Notes: a model not told the origin generated them from the sequence alone. A stretch of 64,000 nt of DNA from Sporomusa termitida (GCF_007641255.1 NZ_CP036260.1:62001-126000), one strand, 5' to 3'; shown: positions 17,188 through 27,583, counted from the stretch's first letter. Program-made: numbers and translations.

Positions 17188-17574
17188 ATGAAAGAAGTAA
17201 TTGCAACCCCAAATGCTCCACAGGCCATCGGCCCCTATTCACAAGCCAGGATGTTTGGCGACTACCTGTTTACATCCGGTCAAATCGCGATTGATCCCCG
17301 TACCGGTGAGGTCGTTGCCGGCGGCATTGAAGCCCAGTCCGTACAAGTTATGGAAAACCTTAGGCAGGTCCTGCTGGCAGGGGGAATGAGTTTTGATGAT
17401 GTTGTAAAAACCACGGTCTTTATTACCAATATGGATGATTTTGCTGCAGTAAATGAAGTCTATGGGCGCTATTTTACCGGCAAGCTGCCGGCACGGTCGT
17501 GTGTCGGCGTGGCGAACCTGCCGAAAGGCGTTTTAGTCGAAATTGAAGTTATCGCTGGCAGTCACAGCAAATAA
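17188..17574 (+). CDS. ridA: RidA family 2-iminobutanoate/2-iminopropanoate deaminase
   Basis: The 128-residue protein matches the YjgF/RidA family end to end, including IGPYSQA, the SGQI block and the C-terminal ARSCVGVANLPKGVLVEIEVIA with the substrate-binding Arg and Glu. RidA hydrolyses reactive imines released by PLP-dependent dehydratases. It is encoded 12 bases before exactly such an enzyme, so it protects this pathway. AAGGAGG precedes the ATG. Confidence 0.95.
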   Translation: MKEVIATPNAPQAIGPYSQARMFGDYLFTSGQIAIDPRTGEVVAGGIEAQSVQVMENLRQVLLAGGMSFDDVVKTTVFITNMDDFAAVNEVYGRYFTGKLPARSCVGVANLPKGVLVEIEVIAGSHSK

Positions 17575-17586
17575 GGAGATGCTAAA

Positions 17587-18795
17587 ATGAATGTCTCATT
17601 GGCCGAAATCAATAAAGCCAGAGAAACCCTGGCAGGAATTGCGGTGCGGACCGAGCTGGCCTATACCAATACGCTGAGCGATTTAACAGGCAACCGTGTT
17701 TATCTAAAGATGGAAAATCAGCAGCGTACCGGTTCTTTCAAGTTGAGAGGCGCTTACAATAAAGTCGCGAATTTGCGTGCAGACGAAAAAAAGCACGGCA
17801 TTATTGCCTCCTCCGCCGGCAATCACGCCCAGGGAACAGCTCTGGCGGGCACCCTTTTTGGCATACCGTCCACTGTCGTGATGCCTAAGAACGCCCCGTT
17901 ATCAAAGGTCAAAGCTACGCGCAGCTATGGCGCCAAGGTTGTCCTCGAGGGAACCGTTTATGATGAAGCCTTTGCCGAGGCCCGGCGCATTCAGGCCGAA
18001 CAGCAGCTGACGTTTATTCATCCCTTTAATGATCCGCTGGTCATTGCCGGTCAGGGAACCATTGGTCTGGAAATCCTGGCGGATTTGCCTGACGTGGAGG
18101 CTGTCGTCGTACCGATCGGCGGCGGCGGACTGATTGCCGGTATCGCGCTGGCCGTTAAAAATCTAAAACCCGATGTAAAAATCATCGGCGTCCAGAGCAA
18201 AAATATGCCTTCCATGGCCGAGTCCATTGCGCAAAAGGAAATTGTTACCTGCAACGGCAGTCCCACGATTGCCGACGGCATTGCGGTTAAAACTCCCGGC
18301 GAACTAACCTTTGCGATTATCCGGCATTATGTTGATGACATTGTGACCGTCGATGAGGAAGAAATCGCCAGTGCTATTTTGCTCCTCTTAGAGCGGGTCA
18401 AAACCATTACCGAGGGTGCGGGCGCTGTTGCCGCCGCCGCCGTGTTAAACAAGCTGCCGGGCTACAAAAACCGTAAAATTGCCACCGTCATCAGCGGCGG
18501 TAATATTGATGTCAACATGATGTGCCGCATTATCAATAAGGGGATGGCGAAATCGGGGCGCAAGGTCGTTTTTAATATTATCATTCCCGATAAGCCCGGC
18601 TCGCTCTGGCGGTTACTGCAACTGACAGCCGAAACAGGCGCCAACGTGCTGAATGTTGCTCACCACCGGGAAAGCCGCAATCTGCCGTTAGGCTATGCGA
18701 CAGTGGAACTGGAACTGGAGACTGCCGATCAGGAGCAGATCGATGCCATCAAACAGCTGATGGCACAGCATCAGTATTGTGTAAATACCATATGA
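17587..18795 (+). CDS. ilvA: threonine (serine) dehydratase with ACT domain
   Basis: A 402-residue PLP enzyme of fold type II. Lys in GSFKLRGAYNK binds PLP and GGGGL holds its phosphate. The C-terminal ~75 residues (VVFNIIIPDKPGSLWRLL) form a single ACT domain, the layout of the 400-residue catabolic-type enzymes (TdcB/IlvA2-like). It converts threonine to 2-oxobutanoate and ammonia, and often serine to pyruvate. The neighbours are RidA, a broken amino-acid permease and pyruvate:ferredoxin oxidoreductase, which suggests fermentation of the amino acid rather than isoleucine synthesis. AAGGAG precedes the ATG. Confidence 0.92.
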   Translation: MNVSLAEINKARETLAGIAVRTELAYTNTLSDLTGNRVYLKMENQQRTGSFKLRGAYNKVANLRADEKKHGIIASSAGNHAQGTALAGTLFGIPSTVVMPKNAPLSKVKATRSYGAKVVLEGTVYDEAFAEARRIQAEQQLTFIHPFNDPLVIAGQGTIGLEILADLPDVEAVVVPIGGGGLIAGIALAVKNLKPDVKIIGVQSKNMPSMAESIAQKEIVTCNGSPTIADGIAVKTPGELTFAIIRHYVDDIVTVDEEEIASAILLLLERVKTITEGAGAVAAAAVLNKLPGYKNRKIATVISGGNIDVNMMCRIINKGMAKSGRKVVFNIIIPDKPGSLWRLLQLTAETGANVLNVAHHRESRNLPLGYATVELELETADQEQIDAIKQLMAQHQYCVNTI

Positions 18796-18813
18796 TGAGT
18801 AGGAGGGAAAACA

Positions 18814-19681
18814 ATGGAAGAGCAACAGTTAACCCGGGGCTTAAAGGCTCGCCACATTGAATTGATTGCTTTGGGGGGAACCATTGGTGTCGGTTTATTT
18901 ATGGGTTCGGCCAGCACCATCAAGTGGGCCGGGCCGTCCGTACTGCTGGCGTATGCGTTGGCCGGCATGGTTATGTTCTTTGTTATGCGGATCATGGGTG
19001 AAATGCTGTACTTAGAACCGGTAACCGGTTCCTTCGCCACTTACGGACATAAGTATATCAGCCCCTGGGCGGGCTATATAACAGCCTGGTGTTATTGGTT
19101 TCTCTGGGTGACGGTAGGCATGTCGGAGGTAACGGTTTTTGGCATCTACATGAATTATTGGTTTCCGGAGCTGCCGCAGTGGATACCTGCTTTAGTCGGG
19201 GTAGCCGTCGTGGCCGGGGCGAATTTAACGGCTGTTAAATATTATGGTGAATTTGAGTTCTGGTTTGCGCTCATCAAGGTCGTTACCATTGTCATCATGC
19301 TGGTAATCGGTTTTGGCATGATCTTTTTCGGCCTCGGCAATGCCGGGCAGGCCATCGGGATCGGCAATCTGTTCAACCACGGCGGTTTCTTTGCCGGCGG
19401 CCTGGAAGGCTTTTTGTTTGCGCTGTGTCTGGTGGCAATGGGGTAAGGAAATGGACGCGCACCCTTTCAAGTCGCCGTTGTTTCCTCTTAGCAACTATTT
19501 TACCATTGTGTTTTTGTGCCTGGTACTGGTAGGCATGTGGTTTAACAGCGACACGCGGGGCGGTTTGATTGCCGGCGCAGCATTTTGCGTTATCGTGACC
19601 ATATTCTACCATGTCCTGGGTATCGGCAAACGGCAAGCCGCACAGCAAAGTGAAAGAGATATTGATGCAGCTGAGAAATAA
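18814..19681 (+). pseudogene. amino-acid permease (APC family), internal deletion plus frameshift
   Basis: The first 210 codons (18814-19446) encode a normal N-terminal half of an AnsP/CycA-like permease: [20 protein letters not shown] and roughly six TM segments. The frame then stops. Immediately after, in another frame (about 19447-19681), comes the normal permease C-terminus: HPFKSPLFPLSNYFTI and two TM segments. Roughly 180-190 residues that a ~455-residue family member needs are absent. This is a deletion relic, although the N-terminal half could still be translated from its GGAGG site. It is placed as the dedicated threonine/serine importer of the unit. Confidence 0.85.
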
Positions 19682-19725
19682 TAAAAATTATAGTACGCAA
19701 AATTCTAAGACAGGGGCGGATGGCG

Positions 19726-22700
19726 ATGAACAATACCAGGAACAGAAGGAAGACCATGGATGGCAATACGGCGGCAGCGCATATTTCGTATGCATTTACG
19801 GACGTAGCGGCGATTTTTCCGATTACGCCGTCGTCGAATATGGCCGAAAGTGTGGATGAATGGGCGGCCCAGGGACGCAAGAATATCTTTGGGCAGACGG
19901 TCAAAGTGGTGGAGATGCAGTCGGAAGGCGGGGCCGCCGGTGCGGTGCACGGTTCCCTGCAGGCCGGTGCGCTGACCACTACTTACACCGCCTCGCAGGG
20001 GCTCTTGCTGATGCTCCCGAATATGTATAAGATTGCCGGCGAACTGCTGCCCGGCGTGTTTCATGTCAGCGCCCGGGTTGTCGGTGCCAATGCCATCAGT
20101 ATTTTCGGCGATCATTCGGACGTTATGGCGACAAGGCAGACCGGTTTCGCCCTGCTGGCAGAAGGCAGTGTTCAGGAAGTAATGGAGTTAGCGGCAGTCG
20201 CCCATTTGTCGGCAATTAAAGGGAGAGTTCCTTTTCTTAACTTTTTTGATGGGTTCAGGACCTCGCATGAGGTACAAAAGGTGGAAGTGCTCGAGTACGA
20301 TACCTTAGCAAAATTACTGGACAGAGATGCGGTTAAGGATTTCCGCAGACGAGCACTGAATCCCGAACATCCGGTTCTGCGGGGAACAGTACAAAATTCA
20401 GATATTCATTTCCAGCAGCGGGAAGTGACCAATCGCTATTGGGAGCAGCTGCCCGGGATCGTAGAAGAGTACATGGCGGCAATTAGTAAGATCACAGGCC
20501 GTGAATATCATCTTTTCAACTATTATGGCGCTCCTGATGCCGAACGGATGATTATCGCTATGGGCTCCATGTGCCAGACCATAGAAGAGACGGTGGATTA
20601 CCTTAACGGGCAAGGCGAAAAAGTAGGCCTGCTCACTGTCCATCTATACCGTCCCTTCTCGTTAGCCCATTTTTTCCAATATATCCCCCCAACCGTACGG
20701 AAAATTGCCGTGCTTGACCGGACGAAAGAGATGGGGGCGCAAGCGGAACCATTGTATTTGGATGTAAAAACGGCATTTTACGGCAAGGCGCATCAGCCCC
20801 TCATTGTCGGCGGCCGCTGCGGCGTGGGCGGAAAAGATGTACTCCCGCGCCATATTCTCGGAGTATTTGACAATCTCAGGTTGTCCCAGCCTAAAGACAA
20901 CTTTACTGTTGGCATCCTGGACGACGTCAATCATTCGTCTTTGCCGGCAGGGATGGATATCGATACGACTTTGCCTGGCACCACCGCCTGCAAATTCTGG
21001 GGTCTGGGGTCCGATGGCACTGTTGGCGCCAATAAAAGTGCGATTAAAATCATTGGCGATCACACCGATATGTATGCGCAAGCCTATTTTGCCTACGATT
21101 CCAAGAAATCCGGCGGGGTTACCATGTCGCATTTGCGCTTCGGCAAACAGCCGATAAAATCTCCGTATCTCATTAACAATGCTGACTTTATTGCTTGTCA
21201 TAATCAATCTTATGTGGATAAATATAATATACTTGCAGGTCTTAAGCAAGGCGGCAGTTTCCTGCTCAATTGCTCCTGGAGCGAGGAGGAGTTAGACGAT
21301 AAGCTGCCCGCCGATATGAAACAATATATATTCGCCAACAATATCAGCTTCTACACGATTGATGCCGTTGACATAGCGCAGGCGTTAGGCCTTGGCGGCA
21401 GAATCAACATGATTATGCAGTCGGCGTTTTTTCAGATCACCGGTATTATTCCCGTAGATCAAGCCGTTGCTTACCTAAAAGCTGCGGTTGTGAAATCCTA
21501 CGGCAACAAAGGCGAAAAAGTTGTTGCTATCAATCACGCCGCCATTGATCAAGGGATAACCGGCATTAAGAAGGTCAACGTGCCGGCAACGTGGGGCAGT
21601 GCCAGGCCTGAATCTGCTCCTGAGAAAGAAGTGCCGGCCTTTATCGGCAATATTTTGGCGCCTATGAACCGGCAAGAAGGCGACCAACTGCCGGTAAGCG
21701 CGTTTGTCGGTATGGAAGACGGGACCTTCCCGCTAGGGACAGCGGCTTTTGAAAAACGCGGCATTGCCATTGCGGTTCCCTGTTGGCTGAGTGAGCACTG
21801 CATTCAGTGCAACCAATGCGCCTATGTCTGCCCTCATGCTGCTATCAGACCGATACTCCTGACAGAGGCGGAGGTAAAGAAGGCACCGGCAGGCTTAGCC
21901 GCTAAAAACTATCCAGGCAAGAAAGATTTATATTTCACCATGGCTGTTTCACCGTACGACTGCACAGGCTGCGGCAATTGCGCCCAGGTTTGTCCGGCCA
22001 AGGAAAAGGCTTTAGTTATGAAGCCGCTTGCTTCGCAGCTTGCGCAAGACAGCGTATGGAATTATGCCCTGGCAGTGTCCCCGAAAGCCAACCCCATGAG
22101 TCCGTCTACGGTAAAAGGCAGCCAATTTGAGCAACCGCTCCTGGAATTCTCCGGTGCCTGTGCCGGTTGTGGCCAAACTCCCTACACAAAATTAGTAACA
22201 CAGTTATTTGGCGAAAGAATGATGGTTGCCAATGCCACGGGCTGTTCCTCTGTGTACGCAGGCAGTGCGCCGTCAGTCCCTTATACCACAAACCATCGCG
22301 GGCATGGTCCGGCCTGGGGGAATTCGCTGTTTGAGGATAACGCCGAATATGGTCTGGGGATGTTCATCGGTGGGCAGCAGATTAGAGCAAAGTTGGCTAT
22401 TGCTGTTCAGGCCGCCCTGGAACTCAATTATGGCGACAAGTTTAACGCGGCTTGTGAAGACTGGCTGGCGAACAAAGACAAAAGTGAAGGTACAAGAAGC
22501 CGGGCTGACAAATTAATTGTTTGTCTCGAAGCAATAAAAGCGGATAACGTTTTACTCAATGAAATCTATGAAAACAGAGACTTTTTAGTGAAACGGTCCC
22601 AATGGATTTTCGGGGGTGACGGCTGGGCTTATGATATTGGCTTTGGCGGCTTGGATCATGTGTTAGCGTCGGGTGAGAACGTTAATGTGCTGGTATTGGA

Positions 22701-23280
22701 TACAGAGGTTTACTCCAATACCGGCGGACAGTCCTCCAAAGCCACGCCGGCCGCCGCGATTGCTAAATTCGCTGCCAGTGGCAAGCAAACCAAGAAAAAA
22801 GATTTGGGCCTGATTGCCATGAGCTACGGTTATGTTTATGTTGCCCAAATCGCCATGGGGGCCGATAAAAATCAAACCCTTAAAGCCATTGCCGAAGCGG
22901 AAGCTTACCCGGGACCGTCCTTGATAATCGCCTATGCTCCCTGCATCAATCATGGCCTGAAAGTGGGGATGGGTTGCAGTCAATTAGAAGCAAAACGGGC
23001 TGTTGACAGCGGCTACTGGGCATTATACAGATATAACCCGCAACTGCAGGCAGCCGGTAAAAATCCATTTATGCTGGATTCAAAAGAGCCAACAATGAAC
23101 TTTAGGGAGTTCCTGCTGGGGGAAGTACGTTACTCGTCCTTGAAAAAGCAATTCCCTGACCTGGCTGAAGCGTTATTTGCCAAGACGGAGCAGGATGCGA
23201 AGGCAAGATTAGAGTCATATAAATGGTTGGCTCACAGGGAGGACAAAGCGGTAACCCAGGTTGCGGCGACAAGAGAATAA
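19726..23280 (+). CDS. nifJ: pyruvate:ferredoxin (flavodoxin) oxidoreductase
   Basis: A 1184-residue single-chain PFOR with domains in the usual order: N-terminal pyrimidine-binding domain (MDGNTAAAHISYAF, FPITPSS), CoA/transketolase-C-like domain, gamma domain, two [4Fe-4S] motifs (CIQCNQCAYVCP and CTGCGNCAQVCP), then the TPP domain with CAGCGQTPY, GDGWAYDIGFGGLDHV and NTGGQSSK. It oxidises pyruvate, and usually 2-oxobutanoate, to acyl-CoA and CO2 while reducing ferredoxin. Two ATGs lie six bases apart; AGGGG is better spaced for 19726 than 19720. In this operon it would turn the dehydratase product into propionyl-CoA or acetyl-CoA. Confidence 0.95.
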   Translation: MNNTRNRRKTMDGNTAAAHISYAFTDVAAIFPITPSSNMAESVDEWAAQGRKNIFGQTVKVVEMQSEGGAAGAVHGSLQAGALTTTYTASQGLLLMLPNMYKIAGELLPGVFHVSARVVGANAISIFGDHSDVMATRQTGFALLAEGSVQEVMELAAVAHLSAIKGRVPFLNFFDGFRTSHEVQKVEVLEYDTLAKLLDRDAVKDFRRRALNPEHPVLRGTVQNSDIHFQQREVTNRYWEQLPGIVEEYMAAISKITGREYHLFNYYGAPDAERMIIAMGSMCQTIEETVDYLNGQGEKVGLLTVHLYRPFSLAHFFQYIPPTVRKIAVLDRTKEMGAQAEPLYLDVKTAFYGKAHQPLIVGGRCGVGGKDVLPRHILGVFDNLRLSQPKDNFTVGILDDVNHSSLPAGMDIDTTLPGTTACKFWGLGSDGTVGANKSAIKIIGDHTDMYAQAYFAYDSKKSGGVTMSHLRFGKQPIKSPYLINNADFIACHNQSYVDKYNILAGLKQGGSFLLNCSWSEEELDDKLPADMKQYIFANNISFYTIDAVDIAQALGLGGRINMIMQSAFFQITGIIPVDQAVAYLKAAVVKSYGNKGEKVVAINHAAIDQGITGIKKVNVPATWGSARPESAPEKEVPAFIGNILAPMNRQEGDQLPVSAFVGMEDGTFPLGTAAFEKRGIAIAVPCWLSEHCIQCNQCAYVCPHAAIRPILLTEAEVKKAPAGLAAKNYPGKKDLYFTMAVSPYDCTGCGNCAQVCPAKEKALVMKPLASQLAQDSVWNYALAVSPKANPMSPSTVKGSQFEQPLLEFSGACAGCGQTPYTKLVTQLFGERMMVANATGCSSVYAGSAPSVPYTTNHRGHGPAWGNSLFEDNAEYGLGMFIGGQQIRAKLAIAVQAALELNYGDKFNAACEDWLANKDKSEGTRSRADKLIVCLEAIKADNVLLNEIYENRDFLVKRSQWIFGGDGWAYDIGFGGLDHVLASGENVNVLVLDTEVYSNTGGQSSKATPAAAIAKFAASGKQTKKKDLGLIAMSYGYVYVAQIAMGADKNQTLKAIAEAEAYPGPSLIIAYAPCINHGLKVGMGCSQLEAKRAVDSGYWALYRYNPQLQAAGKNPFMLDSKEPTMNFREFLLGEVRYSSLKKQFPDLAEALFAKTEQDAKARLESYKWLAHREDKAVTQVAATRE

Positions 23281-23289
23281 GGAAAAAAA

Positions 23290-23323
23290 GGCTACTGCCG
23301 CCACCAGCGGCGGTAGCCTTTTT
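23290..23323 (+). terminator. rho-independent terminator of nifJ
   Basis: GGCTACTGCCGC pairs with GCGGCGGTAGCC (one G-T pair) and is followed by TTTTT. Confidence 0.9.
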
Positions 23324-23643
23324 ATTACCGGCTTGAGCCAGTGGCGCGCGTGAATTTTGCATTTTTACTTATTTTTCTCTTGACCTAGAGTTAACTTCAG
23401 AATATATAATAACATAAATAAGATGACCCTAAATAAAAATGGCCGGTTTGGTTACTGCGAGCAACAAGGTCACAGGGAGGGCGATGAGGTTGATGAATTT
23501 GTGACGGTCGGCAAGCAATTTCTGATTTTATTATTTACCGAGAAACAGCAATCAGATGTAAAGGAGAGAAAAAATGTTCAAAAGACCTGCTACGCAAGAG
23601 GCGATGATTATATGAAGCAATATCGAAGCTGGGCAAGGGTTGA

Positions 23644-23835
23644 TTTCAGGTTAGCGGTCATTTGGCTTTTTCTGTGGATTTTGTTGAAATTACCTTAAAA
23701 AGGATTATAGAGCATGGCGGCGAACAGCTTGGCGAGTTAGTCAGCCGCGACTATGGCGAGCTTGGGACTTTGACGGTAGTGTATGCATGCGACCCAGAGG
23801 GCAATATTATAGAGATACAAAATTGGCAAAGATAA
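23644..23835 (+). pseudogene. C-terminal fragment of a VOC/glyoxalase-like protein
   Basis: A frame without a start encodes 63 residues: HLAFSVDFVEITLKRIIEHG, then GELGTLTVVYACDPEGN and IIEIQNWQR. This is the second half of a vicinal-oxygen-chelate (glyoxalase-type) protein; the metal-ligand Glu in NIIEIQNW is visible. The N-terminal half is absent; the upstream DNA (23423-23643) is open in another frame but resembles nothing I recognise. Confidence 0.7.
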
Positions 23836-23988
23836 GTTGGATACTATCCTTCATATCCGGATGATGGTTTGCGTGATTCCCTCTGCGTTGCCAGTTTTTT
23901 CGGCCATCGCGAGAATTTTTTAAGATAAGGTTTGACAGAAACTACAAATATATAATAAAATTAGGTGCAATTGACTAGTAATATTGCT

Positions 23989-24029
23989 AGAGGCTGTATC
24001 CCTGAAGGGATACAGCCTCTGTTTTTTTT
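23989..24029 (+). terminator. strong rho-independent terminator
   Basis: AGAGGCTGTATCCC, a TGAA tetraloop, GGGATACAGCCTCT, G and eight T: a 14-bp perfect stem. It now ends a gene fragment, which suggests the original gene has been lost. Confidence 0.92.
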
Positions 24030-24069
24030 ATAGCAGAAGTCAGTATGAGACCAATGCCAAAAAGGTCTA

Positions 24070-24881
24070 AATGTAGCCGCAGACATTATTCCGGCCTCGC
24101 GCCGGGGAGAGGGTATGGGTTTCTTTGGCCTGTCGAACACCCTGGCATGACGATAGGACCGGCGGCGGGAGTGTTTATCGGCGTACAATGGGGGTTTCCT
24201 ATCCTTTTTAATCTAGCCGGGCTTTGGGCGCTGCTTGGTCTGGTGCTGGCATACAGTATCCGCTATCGTCCTGTACAAGCCGCCGGGCCGCGAGGCAGCT
24301 TAATTGAACCGGCTGCTTTACCCTTTGCGGCAATTAGCTTTTGCTGCACTACTATTTATGGGGGAATTGTGGCCTTTATGACCCTTTATGCGCTGGAGCG
24401 AGGAATAAGCAATCCAGGGGTGTATTTTAGTGTATTTGCTGTTGCGGTAATAGTGGTACGCCCGATTGCCGGTATGCTTTATGATCGATTGGGTTTGCGG
24501 GTAGTAATGGTGCCGGGGCTTCTGCTTGTTACCCTATCTATGCTAATCCTTGGCTTGTCCCATCATCCTGCTCTTTTTTTGGTCAGCGGGATATTTATGG
24601 GCTTGGGTTTCGGGGCCACACAACCGACACTGCAGGCGATGGCCATTACTGTTGTTGATCCTCAGCGCCGGGGAACGGCTACCGCGACACTGACGCTAGG
24701 GGCTGATTTCGGCATCGGTACCGGGGCGATGCTCCTGGGGTTAATTGCCCAGACTGTAGGTTATGCGACCATGTACCTTTATTCCACGGCAGGGGGAATA
24801 ATAGCCCTGATCCTGTATATTTGGTATGAATACCACACCGCAGGCTCTGATGAAAGCGGCGTGCGGGTTGATAGCCAATAG
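24070..24881 (+). pseudogene. MFS transporter, N-terminally truncated and frameshifted
   Basis: The segment starts inside an MFS protein: NVAADIIPASRRGEGMGFFG is the usual block before TM5. After LSNTL a one-base shift moves the rest (MTIGPAAGVF onward) into another frame, which continues normally through about eight TM segments to 24881. About the first 110 residues are missing. The best family guess is a drug-efflux or sugar-efflux MFS. The start lies just past a strong terminator and has no ribosome site. Confidence 0.8.
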
Positions 24882-25055
24882 AATGAAGAAATAGGATTCA
24901 GATTTCTATATAGATGCATAATATTACTACAAAGCCACGCTTCACTGTCAAGTTCAGTAAGAGTAGCCTAACAGTCCTGACCAGGTACTCATTGACAGCT
25001 CAGGGCGGCGGGGAAAGCTCAACATTGTTAATCTATAAAAGGCGGAGTGTTCAAA

Positions 25056-25490
25056 ATGGTTGGCGTAGAAATTGATATGGTTATTACAGACAGCTTGCAA
25101 GCATTAAAATTATACGAAAAAATCTTTGATCTCCAGCGTGTTGAGGTTACAAATTTTCCGCAAGGTGAAAATGAAGTCATTTTTACCCTATATGGAGTAC
25201 GCTTTCATATGTTGGATGAAAATCCCAACTTCGGCTTAAAAGCGCCAAACCTGGAGGAACCCAAATCAATTTGGTTTAACATCATCGTCCCTGACATCAA
25301 GGAAACATTTTCAAAGGCTGTCAGCGCGGGCTGTACAGAGCTGCAGCCACTGACTGAATTGCCTGATTACGGAGTGTCAAATGCTATGTTTATAGATGCT
25401 TTCGGCTATCAATGGATGCTGCATCAAGTGCATAAAGAAGTGAGTGTTGAGGAACGCACACGACTTTGGGAGGAAAAAAGGGATAAATAA
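25056..25490 (+). CDS. VOC (glyoxalase/PhnB-like) family protein
   Basis: A 144-residue protein with the two beta-alpha-beta-beta-beta modules of the vicinal-oxygen-chelate fold (IDMVITDSLQALKLYEKIF in the first; FNIIVPDIKETFSKAV and DAFGYQWMLHQ in the second). Its C-terminal AFGYQWMLHQV is typical of PhnB-like members. A GTG nine bases upstream also opens the frame, but GGCGGAG is spaced for the ATG at 25056. The reaction is not predictable. It stands 81 bases ahead of the phosphotransferase gene and may be co-transcribed. Confidence 0.8.
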   Translation: MVGVEIDMVITDSLQALKLYEKIFDLQRVEVTNFPQGENEVIFTLYGVRFHMLDENPNFGLKAPNLEEPKSIWFNIIVPDIKETFSKAVSAGCTELQPLTELPDYGVSNAMFIDAFGYQWMLHQVHKEVSVEERTRLWEEKRDK

Positions 25491-25571
25491 CAATTGCTGT
25501 ATTATGGATGCAGACCGCTGCCGAGCAGATTATCTGCGCAGCTATTTCGGATAATGAGGATGTGGGCATGG

Positions 25572-26474
25572 ATGGGAAAAACCAAAGAGCAAGTAATAGA
25601 TACTGTGGAGAAATATAATATAAAATTAAAAGATGATACGTTGGTATTTAACGAATCGGGTCTCGATTTCCAGGTTGTGTTTGCCACTGACCATTGCGGC
25701 AATGAGTGGGTATTACGATTTCCCCGGCGACAGGATGTCATTCCTCGAACAAAGATAGAGAAGAATATATTAGACATTGTAAACCAAGGTATCAGCATTT
25801 TTCAGTCTCCAAACTGGTCGATTTATACGGAGGAACTAATTGCCTACAAGAAGTTAAATGGTGTTCCCGCAGGCACGATAGATCCTGAAAAACAGGCATA
25901 TGTATGGGAAATTGATATAAATAATGTGCCTGCGATTTTTCATCAGACCCTTGGAAAAGCACTGGCAGCTTTACACCGTATTCCCAAGGAAAGAGCCATT
26001 GAAGCGGGAATGCTTGTCCATACGCCGGCAGAAGCACGTCAATCGATGAAAAGGCGTATGGATACCGTGAAAGAAAAGTATGGAGTGGGTGAAGCCTTGT
26101 GGCGTCGATGGCAGACTTGGCTGAATGATAATGACATTTGGCCTAAAGAAACGGGTTTTATTCATGGCGATGTACATGCCGGTCATATTTTGATTGATAA
26201 AGATGCAAAGGTAACGGGCTTGATAGATTGGACTGAAGCAAAAGTAACAGATATGTCGAATGACTTTGTTGCTTATTACAGGACATTTGGCGAAGCGGGA
26301 CTTGATTTGCTGATTGAGGCATACAAGCAATCAGGCGGATATTTTTGGCCAAAAATGAAAGCACATATCATTGAGCTAACCGCTGCTTACCCAGTTGCGA
26401 TTGCCGAGTTTGCCACAATATCGGGACTTGATGAATATGAGCAAATGGCAAAAAAAGTATTAGAGGTAAACTGA
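25572..26474 (+). CDS. mph: macrolide 2'-phosphotransferase (Mph family)
   Basis: The 300-residue protein shares the Mph(B)-like N-terminal blocks [29 protein letters not shown] and [20 protein letters not shown]. The catalytic loop is [12 protein letters not shown] (His198, Asp200) and the Mg-binding Asp219 is in LIDWTEA. The enzyme phosphorylates the 2'-OH of the desosamine of macrolides, using GTP in characterised members, and is cytoplasmic. Of several in-frame starts, the ATG at 25572 matches the family N-terminus and follows GAGGA. The 3' end overlaps the opposing acetyltransferase by 15 bases. Chromosomal Mph homologues occur in many Firmicutes, so a transfer is not certain. Confidence 0.88.
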   Translation: MGKTKEQVIDTVEKYNIKLKDDTLVFNESGLDFQVVFATDHCGNEWVLRFPRRQDVIPRTKIEKNILDIVNQGISIFQSPNWSIYTEELIAYKKLNGVPAGTIDPEKQAYVWEIDINNVPAIFHQTLGKALAALHRIPKERAIEAGMLVHTPAEARQSMKRRMDTVKEKYGVGEALWRRWQTWLNDNDIWPKETGFIHGDVHAGHILIDKDAKVTGLIDWTEAKVTDMSNDFVAYYRTFGEAGLDLLIEAYKQSGGYFWPKMKAHIIELTAAYPVAIAEFATISGLDEYEQMAKKVLEVN

Positions 26475-27413
26475 GTAGCGTGACGGCGATGAGACGAAAT
26501 GCAGGCAGCAATTGCGGACTATTAAGTCCACGATGCGGGCCATGTAGTAAGGGGAGATAAATTCCCTGATATCAGCGTCTTCCAGTAAAAACGCCAGCGG
26601 CTCATCTGTATGAATATTGCCTACGACCTTGGCAATCATGGAAAAGTGGGCGCTGATAAAATTCCAGAGCCCGCTGCGGGCTTCTTCATTTACAAATATC
26701 ATATCCTTAATGTGGAAAATTTCGTCCGCGATCCAGTAAAGAACATAGCCGTCCGGCTGCCGGTCATCATTGTAATAAACAGCGGCCATCAGGTCATCCA
26801 GATCCCACCGCCAGTATTCATTCCAGGCCAAATCACCGCGCAGCATGGCCCCATGGGTTTGCAGGGCGAACCTTGCATACGCTTGTTTTACATCATTACT
26901 TTTGATGCCTACCCGCTCGACTTCGCCGGGAACCTGTTTGTTTTTCGGCAGTTGATAATCCTTCACTTCGAAAAATATTTTATCAGAAATGATCTCCCAG
27001 CCCTTGCGGCGATAATAGGGAATGGAGTAGGGATACAGGTAAGAAATAGACTGCTTTTTCTCCCTCATCTTTTCCAAGGCCTGATACAGCAATTTGTGCA
27101 TCAAACCCTGATTTGAGTATTCCGGAAAAGTACCGACACCGGTAAGGCCGCCCATGGCGTAGGTTTTATTAAAAATCCTTACCTGAAACGGATAAACCGC
27201 CGCCTGAGACACTAGTTTATCGCCGTCAAACCAGCCCCAAACATCGGCCTGTTCCAAAGACGGTAATTTGTCATGTACTATATCCCGTTCTTCCCAGCCA
27301 ACCTTGCGCAGAGCGTCATCAGTTACTTGAAAAACATACCGCAGCAGTTGATTGTACTGCTCAAGGTGCTCCAGTTCGACTTTTTTCATCTTTAATTGTC
27401 TTCTTCTGCCCAT
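26460..27413 (-). CDS. Eis-like GNAT acetyltransferase, C-terminally truncated
   Basis: The 317 residues begin with a GNAT fold ([14 protein letters not shown], then the acetyl-CoA loop region [20 protein letters not shown]) and continue into a second GNAT-like domain, as in the Eis family (usually about 390-420 residues). The match runs to [12 protein letters not shown], then breaks into an unrelated tail of about 17 residues that lies near and inside the end of mph. The C-terminal SCP2-like domain is missing. Eis proteins acetylate amines on aminoglycosides, peptides or polyamines; activity without the last domain is doubtful. ATG at 27413 follows AAAAGGAG. Confidence 0.75.
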   Translation of the reverse strand: MGRRRQLKMKKVELEHLEQYNQLLRYVFQVTDDALRKVGWEERDIVHDKLPSLEQADVWGWFDGDKLVSQAAVYPFQVRIFNKTYAMGGLTGVGTFPEYSNQGLMHKLLYQALEKMREKKQSISYLYPYSIPYYRRKGWEIISDKIFFEVKDYQLPKNKQVPGEVERVGIKSNDVKQAYARFALQTHGAMLRGDLAWNEYWRWDLDDLMAAVYYNDDRQPDGYVLYWIADEIFHIKDMIFVNEEARSGLWNFISAHFSMIAKVVGNIHTDEPLAFLLEDADIREFISPYYMARIVDLIVRNCCLHFVSSPSRYSVYL

Positions 27414-27540
27414 ACAAATCTCCTTTTGCAAAAAGAATTTATTTACGACGATAGGACGATAGAGGACGTTCCTTTTTTGTCAATATTTTTCATAAGGGTC
27501 TGTACATACAATTTAGTGTGCAGTTCTGCTGCAAAGAAAA

Positions 27541-27583
27541 CACAGCCCTTGAGACCAGCTGGAATCTTGATGTAAGGGCTGTG
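27541..27583. repeat. inverted repeat in the gap upstream of the Eis-like gene
   Basis: CACAGCCCTT and AAGGGCTGTG enclose 23 bases. No T-run follows on either side. It may be a relic terminator or a mobile-element end. The surrounding 27414-27737 shows no gene. Confidence 0.4.

Noticed and set aside
23423-23698. 91-codon open frame upstream of the VOC fragment
   Set aside because: Its C-terminal part is the out-of-frame shadow of the VOC fragment and its N-terminal part has no recognisable features or good start signal.
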